NCBI RefSeq assembly: GCF_021869535.1
Contig: NW_026262734.1
Span: forward strand, 107,977,088 to 108,041,087
Length of the DNA: 64,000 bases
Origin: Mytilus californianus
Taxonomy: Eukaryota > Mollusca > Bivalvia > Mytilida > Mytilidae
Direction of reading: 5' to 3'
The notes under the pieces were generated by a model. The model did not search any database, was not told the DNA's origin, and worked only from the letters and a program-made list of their open reading frames with translations. Position numbers and translations under genes: made by a program. Of the stretch, positions 1 through 12,477 are shown piece after piece (position 1 is the stretch's first letter; every line of letters begins with the position of its first letter).

Positions 1-249
1 GAAAAAGATGCAGTGTTGGACATACTTTTTTATTTGTTTATGTTAATATGTATTATTTTTAACGTGAGCGTATATTTTAACCATCTGTTGGTGAATCTGA
101 ATCAATAAACAAACAATTATCATAAATATTTCCTGGTCTGACAATATGTCGACATCTTATTAAACAATTTTGTAAACAAGTTCAATAAACTTGTCAGCCA
201 AATAACACACATTATAAACATTCCATTGCTGGAACAAAGTGTTATATCT

Positions 250-274
250 TGACTGGACTGGACTGGACTGGACT
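250..274. repeat. GACTG pentanucleotide minisatellite
   Basis: Five consecutive GACTG units are followed about 35 bp later by an inverted partner (CCAGTCCAGT near 302-311), so the block could form a small hairpin. No gene is near it. Confidence 0.7.
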
Positions 275-311
275 CTCACTACTTTATAAAACAGTCAAGG
301 CCAGTCCAGTG

Positions 312-1850
312 AAGACTTTCCTTATCAATTCTAATTGTTTGCGTCCAAAATGGGTATTAATTTGTATTAAATGCAAAGCATCATAGCGCATAAAATTACG
401 TAGTTTAAATAAAGCATAAATGATAATAGCCCTAGTAATTTTTCGCAGAAGACAAAATCTGTGTTTGTCTTGTGCTTCCTGAAATAAATCTGAAAAGATT
501 CCCTATTTTCTATATGATAATTGATTTGACAATCAATTGGTATTAAGTCATAACATGAAACCTTACAGTACATGATGTTTTTGGGAGTTATTTTTTCTGC
601 GGGGCATTTAAATAGTTTCAGCTATTTTAATGTGTAGGGGGAGCATGTACAATTAAACAAAAAACTGTACACCTACTGGCAAAAAATGAATGGTGTCCAT
701 AAGATATATTATGGAAACCTCAAGTAGTCCCAGACTGCTGAATTTCACCACACAGAAGACGACAACAAAGTTACTAAAGGTTTTCTATCCCCTAGTAAAA
801 AGTTGTTAAAGTAAGGATTGAAATGCTTGGTTTTGAATGCTCTTCATTAAGTTATTGATTTATATTAATTTGGTCTTCCGAAGGTTTTTATTATAAATCC
901 GCAAATATGTCTTTTGTAATCGGTATTGCCTGGTGAATTTAAATAGAAGCCGGTATATTTGATAAGCGCCTATGTATAGTATATAGCACGGATATCTCGT
1001 TCCTTAAAATTTAATCATACCAGTTGTCATCAATTATGTGTTAACATGAAATATCGTCAAAGTGTTTTTTTCTTTCTAAAGTTAAATTATTTTAATTAAA
1101 ATTTATCAAAGTTATTACTTTTCAAAAATGTTTAAAACCAAATCAATTTAATAAGGTTTTCAAAACACAATACATTTTCTATGAGCAAGCTTAAAATAAA
1201 GAAAAGAGCAACTTTTTTTTTTAAATATGTTTGGTGATTTTATTTCTTCTCATGATTTGTCCATAAAACTATTTTGATTCAAGCGCCACTGACGAGTCTT
1301 GCACGACTCATGTTAACTTAAAATAAAGAACGGTATCTTTGATAAGCTATTTAATGAAGGTTTGTTATTGAACAACATGATAAGATCTGCATATCCGTCT
1401 GGAGCATCTGAGACGGTTTCGTGTTTCTAAGCCTTTAGTTTACTATGTTGTGTTTTGTATACTGTGTTTTGTCTTTTGATCGTTTGTTTATATTTGTTTG
1501 CAATTTCATTATCCGTGTTCGACTAACGAGTTTGAATGACCAGCCAGGTGTACAAAAATAAAAGAGTGATATATTCGATGAATTTTTTAGCCGCTTTGGT
1601 TGTATTGTTCATTATATATTTGGCTTTTACAATTGTGGTATAAAGCAAACAAAGCCAGGACTAGGTGCCTTAAAATTACCCTTAAACTTTAAACCGATAA
1701 CTCTATGTTGGATTCCGTTACTTTGTTCCTTTGAAAGGAAGCAAAACTATTGTGTTTACTTTCCTGCTTAAATATTTTTCAAAGCAGTTTAAAATCAAAT
1801 AATTGACAAAATTAGAACCCAATATAAAGATGATCGTAAAATTAGAAGAT
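312..1850. other. AT-rich intergenic DNA without a recognised gene
   Basis: No open reading frame with recognisable family motifs and no exon-like segment with paired splice sites was found. The only structured piece is a hammerhead-like remnant near 1279-1315, described separately. Confidence 0.5.
1279..1345 (+). other. Degenerate hammerhead-ribozyme repeat remnant
   Basis: GCGCCACTGACGAGTC keeps the CUGANGA half of a hammerhead core, followed by a short stem II (AGTC/GACT). The GAAA half and the cleavage stem are lost, replaced by unrelated bases. The trailing GGTATCTTTGATAAG resembles the downstream sequence of the copy near 54.59 kb (GGTATCTTTGATGA). It is probably a decayed member of the same dispersed repeat and should be inactive. 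Confidence 0.4.
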
Positions 1851-1854
1851 GTGA

Positions 1855-2165
1855 ATGATTGACAATGAGACAACACCGCAACAGATACAACTAACATCGA
1901 ACTTAACATGTTAGGAAAGATACCAGAGGAACAGTCAAACTCAGAAGTTGAAAATAAACTGACAATGCCATGGCTAATGCAGAAAAAGACAGAAAAACAA
2001 TAGTACACAAAATTCAAGATAGAAAAATAAGACTAAGCAACACGAACCCCACAAAAAACTGGGATTGATCTCAGGTGCATCAGAAGTGTAGTCAGATCTT
2101 GCTCCACATTCAGCGCCCGTCGTGTTTCTCATGTAAGTACTAACCCGGTAATTAGTCTAATTCGG
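1855..2165 (-). repeat. 3' tail of a reverse-transcriptase element
   Basis: On the minus strand this directly follows the decayed RT coding remnant at 2129-3050, as a 3' untranslated region would. Part of the tail recurs at 62190-62360 (shared GATACCAGAGG, CAGTCAAACTCA, GCCATGGC and GCAACACGAACCCCA blocks) and in shorter pieces near 22380-22455 and 63705-63760. No polyA or target duplication is clear. Confidence 0.55.
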
Positions 2166-3050
2166 CGGGTAGTATTCATGAAAAAGGAAACGAAATAATG
2201 ATAAAAAATTGAAGCCTGGGAATATCGTATCAATTGGGATATGTATACACCGTATGCAGATGCTGCTGGAATGTTGCTACATAAAAATGGAAAGTTCACA
2301 ATTGGGAAACTAAAATCATCTCTTTTGTCGAAAAGTTTTGTTTTCAACCGACACTCATTGTCAATTGCTAGATGTAAGTTAAGATATGAGACAGACTCAA
2401 CTGTATCTGTTGTATCCGTTATCTTTAATTCGATGGCATAGACGCGTTCAACATAGTCACCAAATTTCGAGTTATTTAGTCAGAGAAAATTATATATATA
2501 GCGGAAAGTAATGTTAAAGGATAATGCTTACTTCATTTCCTTCTTCTTAAGAATGCCCTGTTTGAAATCAGCCTCATAAGCATACAGGAACAAGTCCGCA
2601 AGAAAATGGGTAAAGTTGGTTCCCATGGGAATGCCGATGGTTTGTTGAAAACACGTCCTCCAAACGTAACAAATATGTTGTCAATCAAGAAATCAAGCAT
2701 CTTGATAATGTCAGTGTCAGAGAATTTTTGCTCGAATCAGAGTGATTTTTCACAAAGTAGGATTTGTCCCTCCCTAAGACAAGATATTTGTATCTACGTT
2801 GGTCATTCTGTTTTATGATACAAAGCAATACTAATTCTTTTAATTTGTCTTTTAGTTTGGAATGGGGAATACTTGTGTTTAGTGTAGAAAAGTAATATGT
2901 TTTAATACTATTGCAAGATGAAAGAGTCTTAGATTGTATGTACTCTAAAAGATCTTTGGAATTTTTTAGTATCCACATCTGATTCACGCCACTTCTAGAA
3001 TAAGCCAACAATGAGAAAAACGCATACAATATAGTATATATCATGTATAT
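2129..3050 (-). pseudogene. Decayed Penelope-like-type reverse transcriptase fragment
   Basis: Three minus-strand pieces in different frames belong to one reverse transcriptase. The first contains FSTLNTSIPHSKLKDKLKEL and YKYLVLGRDKSYFVKN (within 2685-3000). The second, near 2560-2660, reads TIGIPMGTN and ADLFLYAYE. The third (2129-2347) contains YDKRDDFSFPIVNFPFL and AYGVYISQLIRY. The same motifs occur in the better copy at 50152-50958, so the family assignment rests on that comparison. Catalytic YLDD is not visible here and frames change several times, so the copy is dead. The start of the 2685-3086 frame (about 3000-3086) reads into an unrelated repeat. The 3' tail follows at lower coordinates. 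Confidence 0.7.
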
Positions 3051-3386
3051 CATAATCCCCGAAATGACGAATGTAAAATAATTCAAAAGATAAAATTAAC
3101 GGCATGAGATATTTGTCTTACAGCCCCACCATTATAATGTGTACGACATAGACTGGTTATGTATTCTTTGTGGACTGATCTATGTAGGAGAAACACAAAA
3201 AAAACCAGAACGACAGAATGAATTATCCTTGTTCCAGTCTCAATAACCAAAATACAATAAAAGTCAATATAAACACTTAAACCAGACGGATCATTTTATC
3301 GTTTTTTAAAAAGTACGTTCCATAGGAGAAATCAATCACTCATAAATGATCCGATACATTTACATCTTTCTTAATTTCTAAATAAC

Positions 3387-3533
3387 ATTCTTGCACTTCA
3401 GTGTTTCTGTTTTTTCGTTGTTTCCTTCTCATATTTGATGTGTTTCCCTCGGTTTTAGTTTGTAACCCGGATTTGTTTTCTCTCAATCGATTTATAACTT
3501 TTGAACAGCAGTATACTACTGTTGCCTTTATTT
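3387..3533 (-). repeat. Short interspersed repeat inserted in copy A
   Basis: The segment is missing from the paralogous position near 27160, which runs straight through. A closely related copy on the opposite strand lies at about 59335-59470, sharing GGCAACAGTAGTATAC, CATAAATCGATTGAGAG and AAACCGAGGGAAACACATCA. The insertion therefore happened after, or was lost from one side of, the segmental duplication. Confidence 0.65.
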
Positions 3534-4483
3534 CTACAGCAAAAAAATGGCCTTCGGAAATATCGTGATGTTGTATATTAAACGAGTGAAGAGAGAGGAG
3601 TTGAAAATTGATATTCAAACAGACAGTCGATGTGCCAATGTAAACTATTTGATTGACCCAAAGGGCCGATTTATTGTGTTCTTTAATTCATTTATAGATT
3701 ATTGATGTCCAGTCACTCAATAATCCACATTTCAGTAAGTGCTTGCAATGAAATTGAGATTACGAAAACCAAACGAAAGTAGAAAATCTGCCTCATATAT
3801 ATCTGTCCTTTAATATTGGCATAGATGGATGACTTTAAACTATTATTTATGACAAAGGTGATGATTGAAACTTTTAATTTCTCGACAATTATAAGTAATA
3901 TACCCTCTGTGCCATCGTTAAACGTTTACATATTACTATTAATACTTCACTCTTGTGCATTTTTATAGTAAACAAACTTCATAAACAAGCATGTGATCCT
4001 GACGTACCCAGTCTCGCCTTTTTTTTTTGGAGTGTATGTAATTTTCACATGTTTGTTCAGCTGTACTTGTATTATTCGATTTATGACACATGAACATCAG
4101 TACAATACCTTTCTTCTAGTTCTACCCATTCGATATAGACATAAAGTTATTTCTAGAATGAAACAAACCTAACAAATTGAGTGGATTGTGACTATTACCA
4201 TGTCTGTTGCAACAATGCATGAAATACATTACTTTTTGACGCGTTTTGTTTATAATAAATATAACACAGTGTGACACTTTTAATTTGTTTTTTGATGAAT
4301 TTGTACTTTTACGGGTGAATATTTTCGCAATTCCGATGAATAGAATTAGAATGTCAGGATTTACTAGTAATTCGCACATAGACCGAAATATCCGCTCGTT
4401 ACATTTATATCGAAGATTTGCATTTACGTGATGATAAAGGAGCGAAAATAACTACTCGCAATTTATTTTAACGTTTAAGTATA

Positions 4484-4610
4484 CATGGGGTTTTCTCATT
4501 GTTGACGGCCGTACAGTTGTCTATAACTGCTTACATCCACTTCAAGTGAACTTTGATGGATAGTTATCTAATCGTCAATCATACATCATCTCCTTCTTTT
4601 TGTATTTAAG
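4484..4610 (-). repeat. Short interspersed repeat fragment inserted in copy A
   Basis: It is absent from the paralogous site near 28330. Its minus strand contains the ACGGCCGTCAACAATGAGAAAA block, a relative of the element inserted at 27411-27612. TTTAAG occurs at both edges and may be the target duplication. Confidence 0.5.
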
Positions 4611-4977
4611 AATTTAAAAAAAATTATATGTTAAATAACTTCTTTTTAAGTGAAATACAATCTTTAAAGTATATATAAATTATTTATGAATAATGAGTTG
4701 TTCCTTATTTTTTTCAGTAATTTTGTTTCAGTTTTAATCATATGTGGAGTCTTTTAAAGTCTTCACATATCCAAAAGTTTATACTTTTTACTCATGCATC
4801 ATCACAAAATTTGTTATAAAATAATATGGTCATAATCATGAATTGACTGTTACAATTTTTTTCGTAATACTAAGGATTTTCTATCCCAGTAAAATATTTT
4901 CTTATTTGGCAAAACCTTTCACACCCATGTGACCTCTTCACCTTCGTACTTTTTTTTTTGCCATTTTTACTTTATTG

Positions 4978-5055
4978 ATTCGAGCGTTAAGTCTTTTTGG
5001 AGGTGAAAAGCACGTCTTGCGTACAAAATTTCAATCCTGGTATTTATGATGAGTT
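4978..5055 (+). other. Hammerhead-ribozyme-derived repeat remnant (copy A)
   Basis: TTCGAGCGTTA, then AGTCTTTTTGGAGGTGAAAA and CACGTCTTGCGTAC are recognisable pieces of the hammerhead repeat seen best near 54.58 kb. The CUGAUG core half is deleted, so the fold cannot be active. The paralogous copy at 28712-28790 kept a different part, which shows that both decayed independently after duplication. Confidence 0.4.
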
Positions 5056-5292
5056 TAATATGATTTCCTAGAATAATATTTCAGAAGGGTATTGTCTGGG
5101 TTAAGATTTTTTTTTTGGGCATACTGACATCACTATCATATATGTATATTTCCTTGGATGATCCTATTGAAGTGGTTTCCTTCTGAGTTTGTAACAAACT
5201 AGAAGAAATATGTAGTGCATTTAAATCATTTATTAATTCTTATGAGCATTAACTTATAAAGGAATTGCTTAGGTTATATAGTGGATGTTCTT

Positions 5293-7554
5293 TTAGCCTT
5301 CTTTTCCCCGGAAAGCCATTCCAGCAGGATAACCATAACCGTCGCTTCTGCGATTACCATATAACCACAATCCGAACCTTATGCCAACAGTGTTTTTGAT
5401 CCTATGAGCTCCTTCTGATATGCTACAACTGAATGTAATATACTTGTTACCATGAACAGTCTTTGCAAAAATTTTATTCGCCTTCATTTCATGACCGTCG
5501 ATCTCAAATCCACGAATAGCATCTCCACAAAAAGTAATGCTTACATAACTCGAAAATTTACTTGGTATAATAAACTTGTAATCGGATTTGTATTGGTTAA
5601 TGCCGTACACTGTCATCATGTATGAATCAAATCTTTTAGCCTCGTAAGGAAACAGTGTAACAAGAAGATTACCGGTCGACTGAACGACTGATATATCATT
5701 ATGGATAAGGTCATGGTACTCTCCCTCATTAAGGTGAATTTCATAATGTCTATTTTCGAGGTGAATGTTGATATGACATTTTCCTGGAGATACAAGTCGA
5801 ACGGTACTTTTTGGTCGCGTTTGGATAATCGGAATTATAAACTCATTATCTAGCTGATCAACAGGTAATATCATTTCTGTAAAGGGATTGCATGCATAAT
5901 GTGTAATAGAGTTGCATTTGTTCCCAGATACAACGCCTATTGGTTTAGATGATGAAATCATTGATCCAGAAAGATCATAATTATGCGACAATTGTAATGT
6001 TTGGAATGCAGACATATTGATGTGAACAATTTCCCCATTTGCAAACTGTTTTCCTTTGAATCTAACTGTCCCTTGTTTCATTTTTAGTTGCACTTGTACT
6101 TTTGTCTGTCCACCTAATGACACAATTCCAATCAAACTTTTCGAAAGTGAACGATGCTTCCATACAGTGAAAGATGCAACTATGTATTTTGTTGACAAGT
6201 ATTTGATTGGAATTGAAGCATATCCGTCACACGCATTACTATGTCTTTGAAAACCATAAACAGTGATAGGGACTGTTGATGTTATATGTATGCCTTTATT
6301 TTCTATTCCATCATTGAGGAAAACTGCCTTCTTCAAAATGATTATATTGTTTCCTTTAGTAATTGACCTTTTAGTATTAAAACTGTTTGATTCAATATTT
6401 ACGGTTCCATTGTCGTGTCCATGAATATACAACTCTGGTGTTGTACTCGGATGAACAGACGTAAATATAGCTGCATATCTATAAAAGCCTGCAAATAGAA
6501 AAAAAATGATAAAAATAATATTATAATTTTGTAAGGTAAATTACGAAAATGGATGTGCAAAAGAACGTCACATTTAGAAAGAAAAATATAAGATTTTTAA
6601 TTTTATTTATTATCGGGAATACCAGAATACCGTTTGGGGAACGATAGAAATGTACAGGTTACATAGCGATATGATATTTGATAATGTTTTGACAACTGTA
6701 TACGACTTATGTGGTAATTCAAAATCGGAACGGTATATAAATACACATTTTATATTACTACGTATGAGACTAATAACAATACTTTTTTCTTTGTCATTTG
6801 TTTTGCATTCTCAATATGGGATCATTTTTTGAATGATATTTTTCGCCTTAATCCTGAACGTAACATTTTTGTACGTGGTAAGTTATTTAGTTAGGGATTT
6901 AATGTCCTCAAATACTCAATCTTTTACTAAATTCTTTCTCTTGTGTTTTGTGTCAACCTGAAGAATCAACGAATTTTCCAACTGATTACAAAGGACACCG
7001 TTAATATAGTCATGCTTTGTAAAATTATACTATGACCATGAAAATATGTTTTACATACCTTTACGCGTGTCACATATTCCTCTGCAATGATTCTTGCTTT
7101 TTTGTAACTCTTTAGACAATACTTTCGTATCATTTTTCATTGTCTCATTCATCTTTTGCTCCACTTCATACATTCTTTCGGTTAACTGCTTGGACATCAC
7201 ACTTATTTCGGATTTTACCATTTCCGACATTTTTTGTTCTACTGAATTAAGTTGCTCAGCGAAACCGTTCAGTTTTGTTTGCATTGTTTTATTTATGGTT
7301 TTTCCAATTTTCTTTTGCAAAGTTGTGGTAAGATGTTCAGTTGATCTTTCAATTTCTGACCTTACCATTTGCCTAACGTCTTTCTCAATTAAGGCAGGTA
7401 ATCGTTCTTTGAAGTTTTTATCAATATACATTTTTATACTGCTCATATTGACATGTGCCATAATTGGTGCATTCATGTTTAATGGTAAAGAAACTGGTTC
7501 GCCATTTGCATGGTGACAAGACACTGCCAACAGTATAACCATAAACAGTGCCAT
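5293..7554 (-). CDS. Secreted coiled-coil protein with IgGFc-binding-type domain (two coding exons)
   Basis: I read this as join(7554..7059, 6488..5293), 1692 nt, 563 residues. Exon 1 starts MALFMVILLAVS, a signal peptide ending near residue 18. It continues as a charged heptad-rich coiled coil of about 120 residues (repeated VEQKM blocks) and ends CRGICDTRK before an AAAG|GTATGT donor. The intron acceptor is CTATTTGCAG and the phase is conserved (split Gly codon). Exon 2 (about 398 residues) matches the IgGFc-binding protein N-terminal family: VPITVYGFQRH, DGYASIPIKYLSTKY, a mid-domain VSGNKC and LPVDQLDNEFIIPI, ending YGYPAGMAFRGKEG. That family is expanded in bivalves as secreted, presumed recognition or adhesive proteins; ligand and role here are unknown. 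An acceptor (CTTTACAG|GTATTG at 7568) just before the ATG implies an upstream 5' UTR exon, not located. The duplicate at 29.2-30.4 kb is dead, so this is the working copy. Confidence 0.88.
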
Positions 7555-7568
7555 CTTTACGACAATAC

Positions 7569-8481
7569 CTGTAAAGACATGAATATAATCAAACAAACTA
7601 TGTAGGTAAGAAATATTACAATAAGCTAGGAATCTTTTACAGTTACTCCAAATGTAAATTGTTTCATAAAATTGTATTAATAAAATCATGCATCGTATAA
7701 AATATTTGATTGCGGATATCATTTTCTTGTGACAAAATAGCATGATTATTAGAAACGGAGAAAGAAAAATTGTATAATTGTACTAAAACTGACTTAAATT
7801 TGACTCATGTATTTCATGTTACAATGTAACATGCTTTATTTGTTATGATGCAAATAAACGTGTAACATATGTGATGTCTGACCATATTTTTTGTCTATAG
7901 TGGACTTGTTCAGTTATCACGTCGTGTGCACTTAAACCGCAATTGCACATTTGTTTATTAGTACCATTGATTATGTACCATTGTTAGTAAGCTGATTTTC
8001 CCCGAGCTTACTATCCAAACAGTAGACTGAATAATAAAATTGATTTTATTTCTATAAATTATGTAATTGTTCTAAAACCAGGTCTACAACTCCCTTAAGT
8101 TAAGCTGGTCCTTGGAAAGTTCTGTTTATATAATTTTCGCTGTTCTGTTTATATAATATTTGTGTTTTAATGCTCACAAACGTTTTTTTACTGTGATTTT
8201 CTTGAACATTTTTAAAAATAATGAATAAAGGCCTATACTATGTTGTCTAAGCTGCCAATTTACGAAAAGAAAAATATTCCTATCTTAGCCTAGCGTAAAA
8301 TTTGAGATTTTTAAAACTTACTCGGCAAATCTTTAATTAAAGCTAAGCGAGTAAGTTTCATAGTATCTCGCATGTTACATGTTGATATAGATCTGACGTA
8401 TCCAATAGAGAAATATTAGAATACAAATGAAGAAATATTCCTAATTACTTGAAAAAATCATAACAGTCATATGATTGCATA
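7569..8481. other. Upstream region of the IgGFc-type gene
   Basis: It should contain the 5' UTR intron and promoter, but I cannot fix a transcription start. It holds a 19-bp palindrome, CATGTTACAATGTAACATG, at about 7816, a short duplicated block (GTTCTGTTTATATAAT twice near 8110-8160) and an inverted pair, AAACTTACTCG/CGAGTAAGTTT, near 8317-8360. Confidence 0.4.
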
Positions 8482-8693
8482 TACTGTGGATTCATTATTA
8501 TTTGTTGGATACCAATTTTATTGGGTTTTGTGGGTACAGGTAATCCACGAATTAAAATGTTCAACGAATTATAAATTTTCTATAGCATTGTATGCGGATA
8601 TTGACAAAACCACAAAATCAAATATCCACGAAAATGCAAGATGTCCTCAATCCACGAAAATTGATACCAACGAAAATAAATGAATCCACAGTA
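8482..8693. mobile_element. TA-flanked MITE with long terminal inverted repeats
   Basis: The left end is TACTGTGGATTCATTATTAT and the right end is ATAAATGAATCCACAGTA, inverted repeats that continue inward (TTGGATACCAATTTT against AAAATTGATACCAA). TA on both sides fits a Tc1/mariner-type target duplication. At 212 bp with no coding capacity it is non-autonomous. The transposase family that moved it is not in the window. Confidence 0.8.
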
Positions 8694-8699
8694 AATGAA

Positions 8700-11600
8700 A
8701 AATAAAATGACGATTTAAAAATGATTTGGATTATCAGGAATTTTGACGTATACGCGTAGTTTTTTTTAATGCATTAAATTTTTTTTTGAAAGTTCAGTAA
8801 TTGTTTGAAAGATAGCATCATTTGTATATACAAATAATCTAATTAGACATATAAACCCAACTTAATAAATAACCAAATATATTACTAGTATCAAACATAT
8901 ATTTTCGAAAAAAAAATCAATTTCTCTAAGTCTTGAAAATTGAGTTTTCGATTATTAAAAGCCGTGTTTTGTAACCATAAAAACAAAGCTTTCTTGAAAT
9001 TACTGTGAATCGGAAGGAAAGAAACAGAAAATAACATTGTTTTATGTTTTTAGTCATATTTCTACCTAACCGACACTGTGAAGCAAATAAATCCGATATT
9101 TATTAATTTCCTAATATAGAAAGGAGTGTCGTTTAAACAATAAAAATCTTCTCAATCAGCTACAGATTATTAATGAAAATGAAATGTGCACTTGAGTGAT
9201 GTTTCCTAGTTATTAAAAATATTACTTTTCCCAGATCTTGTATCTTGTTTTGAAGTCTTATTGATCCCGAGTGGTTAAATTCAAAAATATACAGCTTGTT
9301 TCCACTTAATTATCAAATAAATTGAAATATATTTGCAAATTTATTTTTATTTAGCGCTTATCGTTTTCGTGATTAAAAATAAATAATATATTATTTCATT
9401 GTTGTACTAACAGAGAAAAAAATCACTATGCATAGTTTCAATGATGAGCAAAACTGTAAGATATAATTTAATTCTTGTTCATTATCCTCCGCCTTCCCTC
9501 TTCAAAATCACTGAGCATTTCGTGATTATTGTTATACTGCATTTAAAATATTTCAATGGACCATAATATTGTTCTATACTCTTTTTTTAAACGGAAGCTC
9601 CATTTAAAACTGCCATTTTTATAATGGATTTAAAACAAAATTAAAACAGACTACAATAATTGACCATCTATTACAGCTAATCTTAATTAAATTTTATGAT
9701 GGGACGTCGTGGAAGATTTTCGGTTTCTCAATAGCCGTAATCGGACCAACAGCTGTAGCTACCTTAGCTTGCTTCCTGTAGTCGAGGGTTCATTTTGATC
9801 CTGCTTTTCAAAGTATAAGGATTTGTTATTTCCTTTTTGAAGTAAGTGATCATCCTGTAAGTACCTCAACTGTGCACTTTCTTTTTGTTTTAGTTTAACG
9901 ACCTATGATCTTGATAGTGTAAGGTGGGTGAACACGTGAAAGTTATTTCTGGTTGATCATCGTTGAATATTTATCAGATAGAATTTTCTTATACTTTGCC
10001 AAAACAGAGATAGTGCCATATAATCAAAATAATGGGTCATCGTGATAACTTTCAAGCTACAAGTTGTTCAAAATTGCCCAATTTTGCATTGATTATGCAG
10101 AAAAAAAAGATTTTGAGAATGAAAAGAAATCTATGAGATATAATTTTGATATAATCGAGGTGTTATAATAATATTATGCTTTAAGAAAAATAAAAAGACA
10201 AAATAGTGTCAACTAATGTGTTTTCTTGCAACGAACAAAAACAGAAAATTTCACTAACATTCCAGTACAAAACAGTTTTTTTCCCATAAATTAAAAATGT
10301 TTAAATAATTGAAACTTTTTAAATAATGCAATAAATCACTTATTTTTCCTTAGTCAGTCTTACACATTAATTGCCAATATTTCTAAATTTTTGAAGATGA
10401 TTATCTACCTTAATCCTACTGCAGTTTGTTCCTTTACCAAATTAAACCGTTTGATGTATGTTGTTGGCCATTTTGTTTTTCTTTGATTGTACGTTGTTAC
10501 GTTTTGTAGGCGTCGGCTGTTTGTAAATTCGTGGTGCGTGTGGCCTGGTGTGCCGTACAGTACTTCTGGTGTTTCCTATTATCCTTTTTATAAAATTTTT
10601 CAATAAAAATTTGCAATCTGTTTATGTGCACTCGGCGTATTACCTTAGTTCTTTTATTACTTGTTTTATTTTGAAGATTTTTGAACGTATGTTTAATAGT
10701 AGGTGACAGTACTTAAAACATCCGGATCCATTGTAAACTGTGCAATGAATGTTTTTTTCACGAGTGAACAAATGATTTTCCTCTTTTTTTAAGCATGGTG
10801 AAAAACTGCTGTTTAATTTGTTTCGAGCATCCTTAATTTGACGTACGCTTACTATTTTGTTAATTAAGACATATTTCATTTGCTCAAAGTAAAAAGCATC
10901 AGGCACAAGTAAAACATACTTTAAAGTGTTCTCCACAATACAATACATGTATATATATATAACAATACAAATTTAATGTTGCCAAGTATTATATAAAGTA
11001 AGCAATACAAATATAACTAAACTATACTGGAAAAATGAAAGAAGATGAAGAAAAAACGACATAGATTAGTATGATGATGATAAAGATGACAATGTGTGTT
11101 TTAAATATATTAATATCATACTACGAGCAATTGTTTTGATCTCTTTATAAAATTTAAGACTTGGTTAATCATTTGCACATAATGATTATGAGAAAGAGTT
11201 TCAATTCCAAAAACTGATAGTTTGGGAATCCAGCTGAGATTATCAAACAGAATATCTCTTTCATAGAAATAGAAAGAAAAGTCAAAAAAAAAAATGGCGT
11301 ATGACCACAATATCCAATCCACATTTACATGTTGGATCACCCTAAGGTAAGCTTGAAACAAGTCACAATTCAAGAAAGGTTCCAAACGTCTTAATTTGGT
11401 TTAGATTGTATTCATTTGTAGGACCATATAAATACTGTTGAGATTGATTCTCATTTCGAATGTCGTGATTTTTTAATTCTATTTTGAATTTTGATAATGA
11501 GTCTACATGTTAAGATTATTCCAAAGTTTAATTGTTGAGGGAAAAATGATTGGAAAGTAAGTGTTAGCCTGCAAACTGATTAAATAATATCTTGTCCATT

Positions 11601-12470
11601 TTACCGTTATGACTTTTTTTTATCTTTGTATTAGACTATTATCAAATCATCTTTCTGACAGGACGTTAAGCAACCAACAATCAATCAATCTTTCTGACAT
11701 ACATATAACAGTCTGTCCATCGAGCTACTGTAAGAAATCTATATAAAGGTATGAAGGGAAATATAGTAATTTCTCATTCAGGAGAAAAGGTACTTATATT
11801 AATAAGGGGAAAACAGTATATCAATACAAGACACATTATCCTTAAACGACGATAAAACTTGAATCTACTGAGTCGCAGTAATAGTTAGCTTTCTCTCAAT
11901 TATGGAAGCTTCTTTTTTTTATGTTTTTGTGTTTAAATGTGGTCTTTATAATTATACTACCAGTATTTTAAAATCTATCATTTTAACCTGTTTATTTTAA
12001 TAAGCGTTCATCTATTAATAAGCGTTCTTCATAAATTAATCTATGATAAAGCGTATCTAGTGCTGTTCTTCATCTCAAAATTAAAAAGAAACCTTCACAT
12101 GGAGAATAAACTTACTGCAAGTTAATGATAATCAATAAACAAGGTTTAGAGGAATTAATACGGTAGATGCTGAGAACGCTACAGAATATTCGTATACAAT
12201 GCATGCCACTTGCTTAATGCTTACTGAACTCCTCATTTTTATTATTTCTTCGTTATACCATAGTATTAACCTTGACTGCATCGAAAACCATTGATGCAGG
12301 GTCATACAAATCGAAATGGACTTTAACAGGGGAAGAAAGTTTACAAATATTGTTAAGCTTATTTTTACACGACGTTTCCTATGATAAGACGATTTTGACA
12401 TTGTTCCGAAGAACGTTTGAAGCGTTCAATCTTGTATATGATATAAACTTAATCAACTGTAATTAATTTT
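8700..12470. other. AT-rich stretch, nothing recognised
   Basis: The open frames at 10640-10948 and 11116-11385 show no family motif, no exon-like borders and low complexity. A piece resembling a SINE tail (GACGTTAAGCAACCAACAAT, then ATCAATC repeats) lies near 11664-11691. Nothing else can be supported. Confidence 0.4.
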
Positions 12471-12477
12471 GTAACCT

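Larger units (their letters stand above)
3360..6610. repeat. Segmental duplication, copy A (partner 27125-30520)
   Basis: About 3 kb here is collinear with 27125-30520, including non-coding sequence: the shared blocks CAGTCGATGTGCC, ACTATTTGATTGACCCAA and TTATTGTGTTCTTT, the hammerhead remnant, the whole IgGFc exon, its splice acceptor and about 120 bp of intron. Copy A carries two short insertions absent from copy B (about 3387-3533 and 4484-4610). Copy B carries one absent here (27411-27612). The intact coding exon is in copy A. Confidence 0.85.

Noticed and set aside
7094-7516. 140-codon plus-strand frame opposite the coiled-coil exon
   Set aside because: It is the antisense shadow of exon 1 of the IgGFc-type gene, which has a signal peptide, splice sites and a matching second exon.
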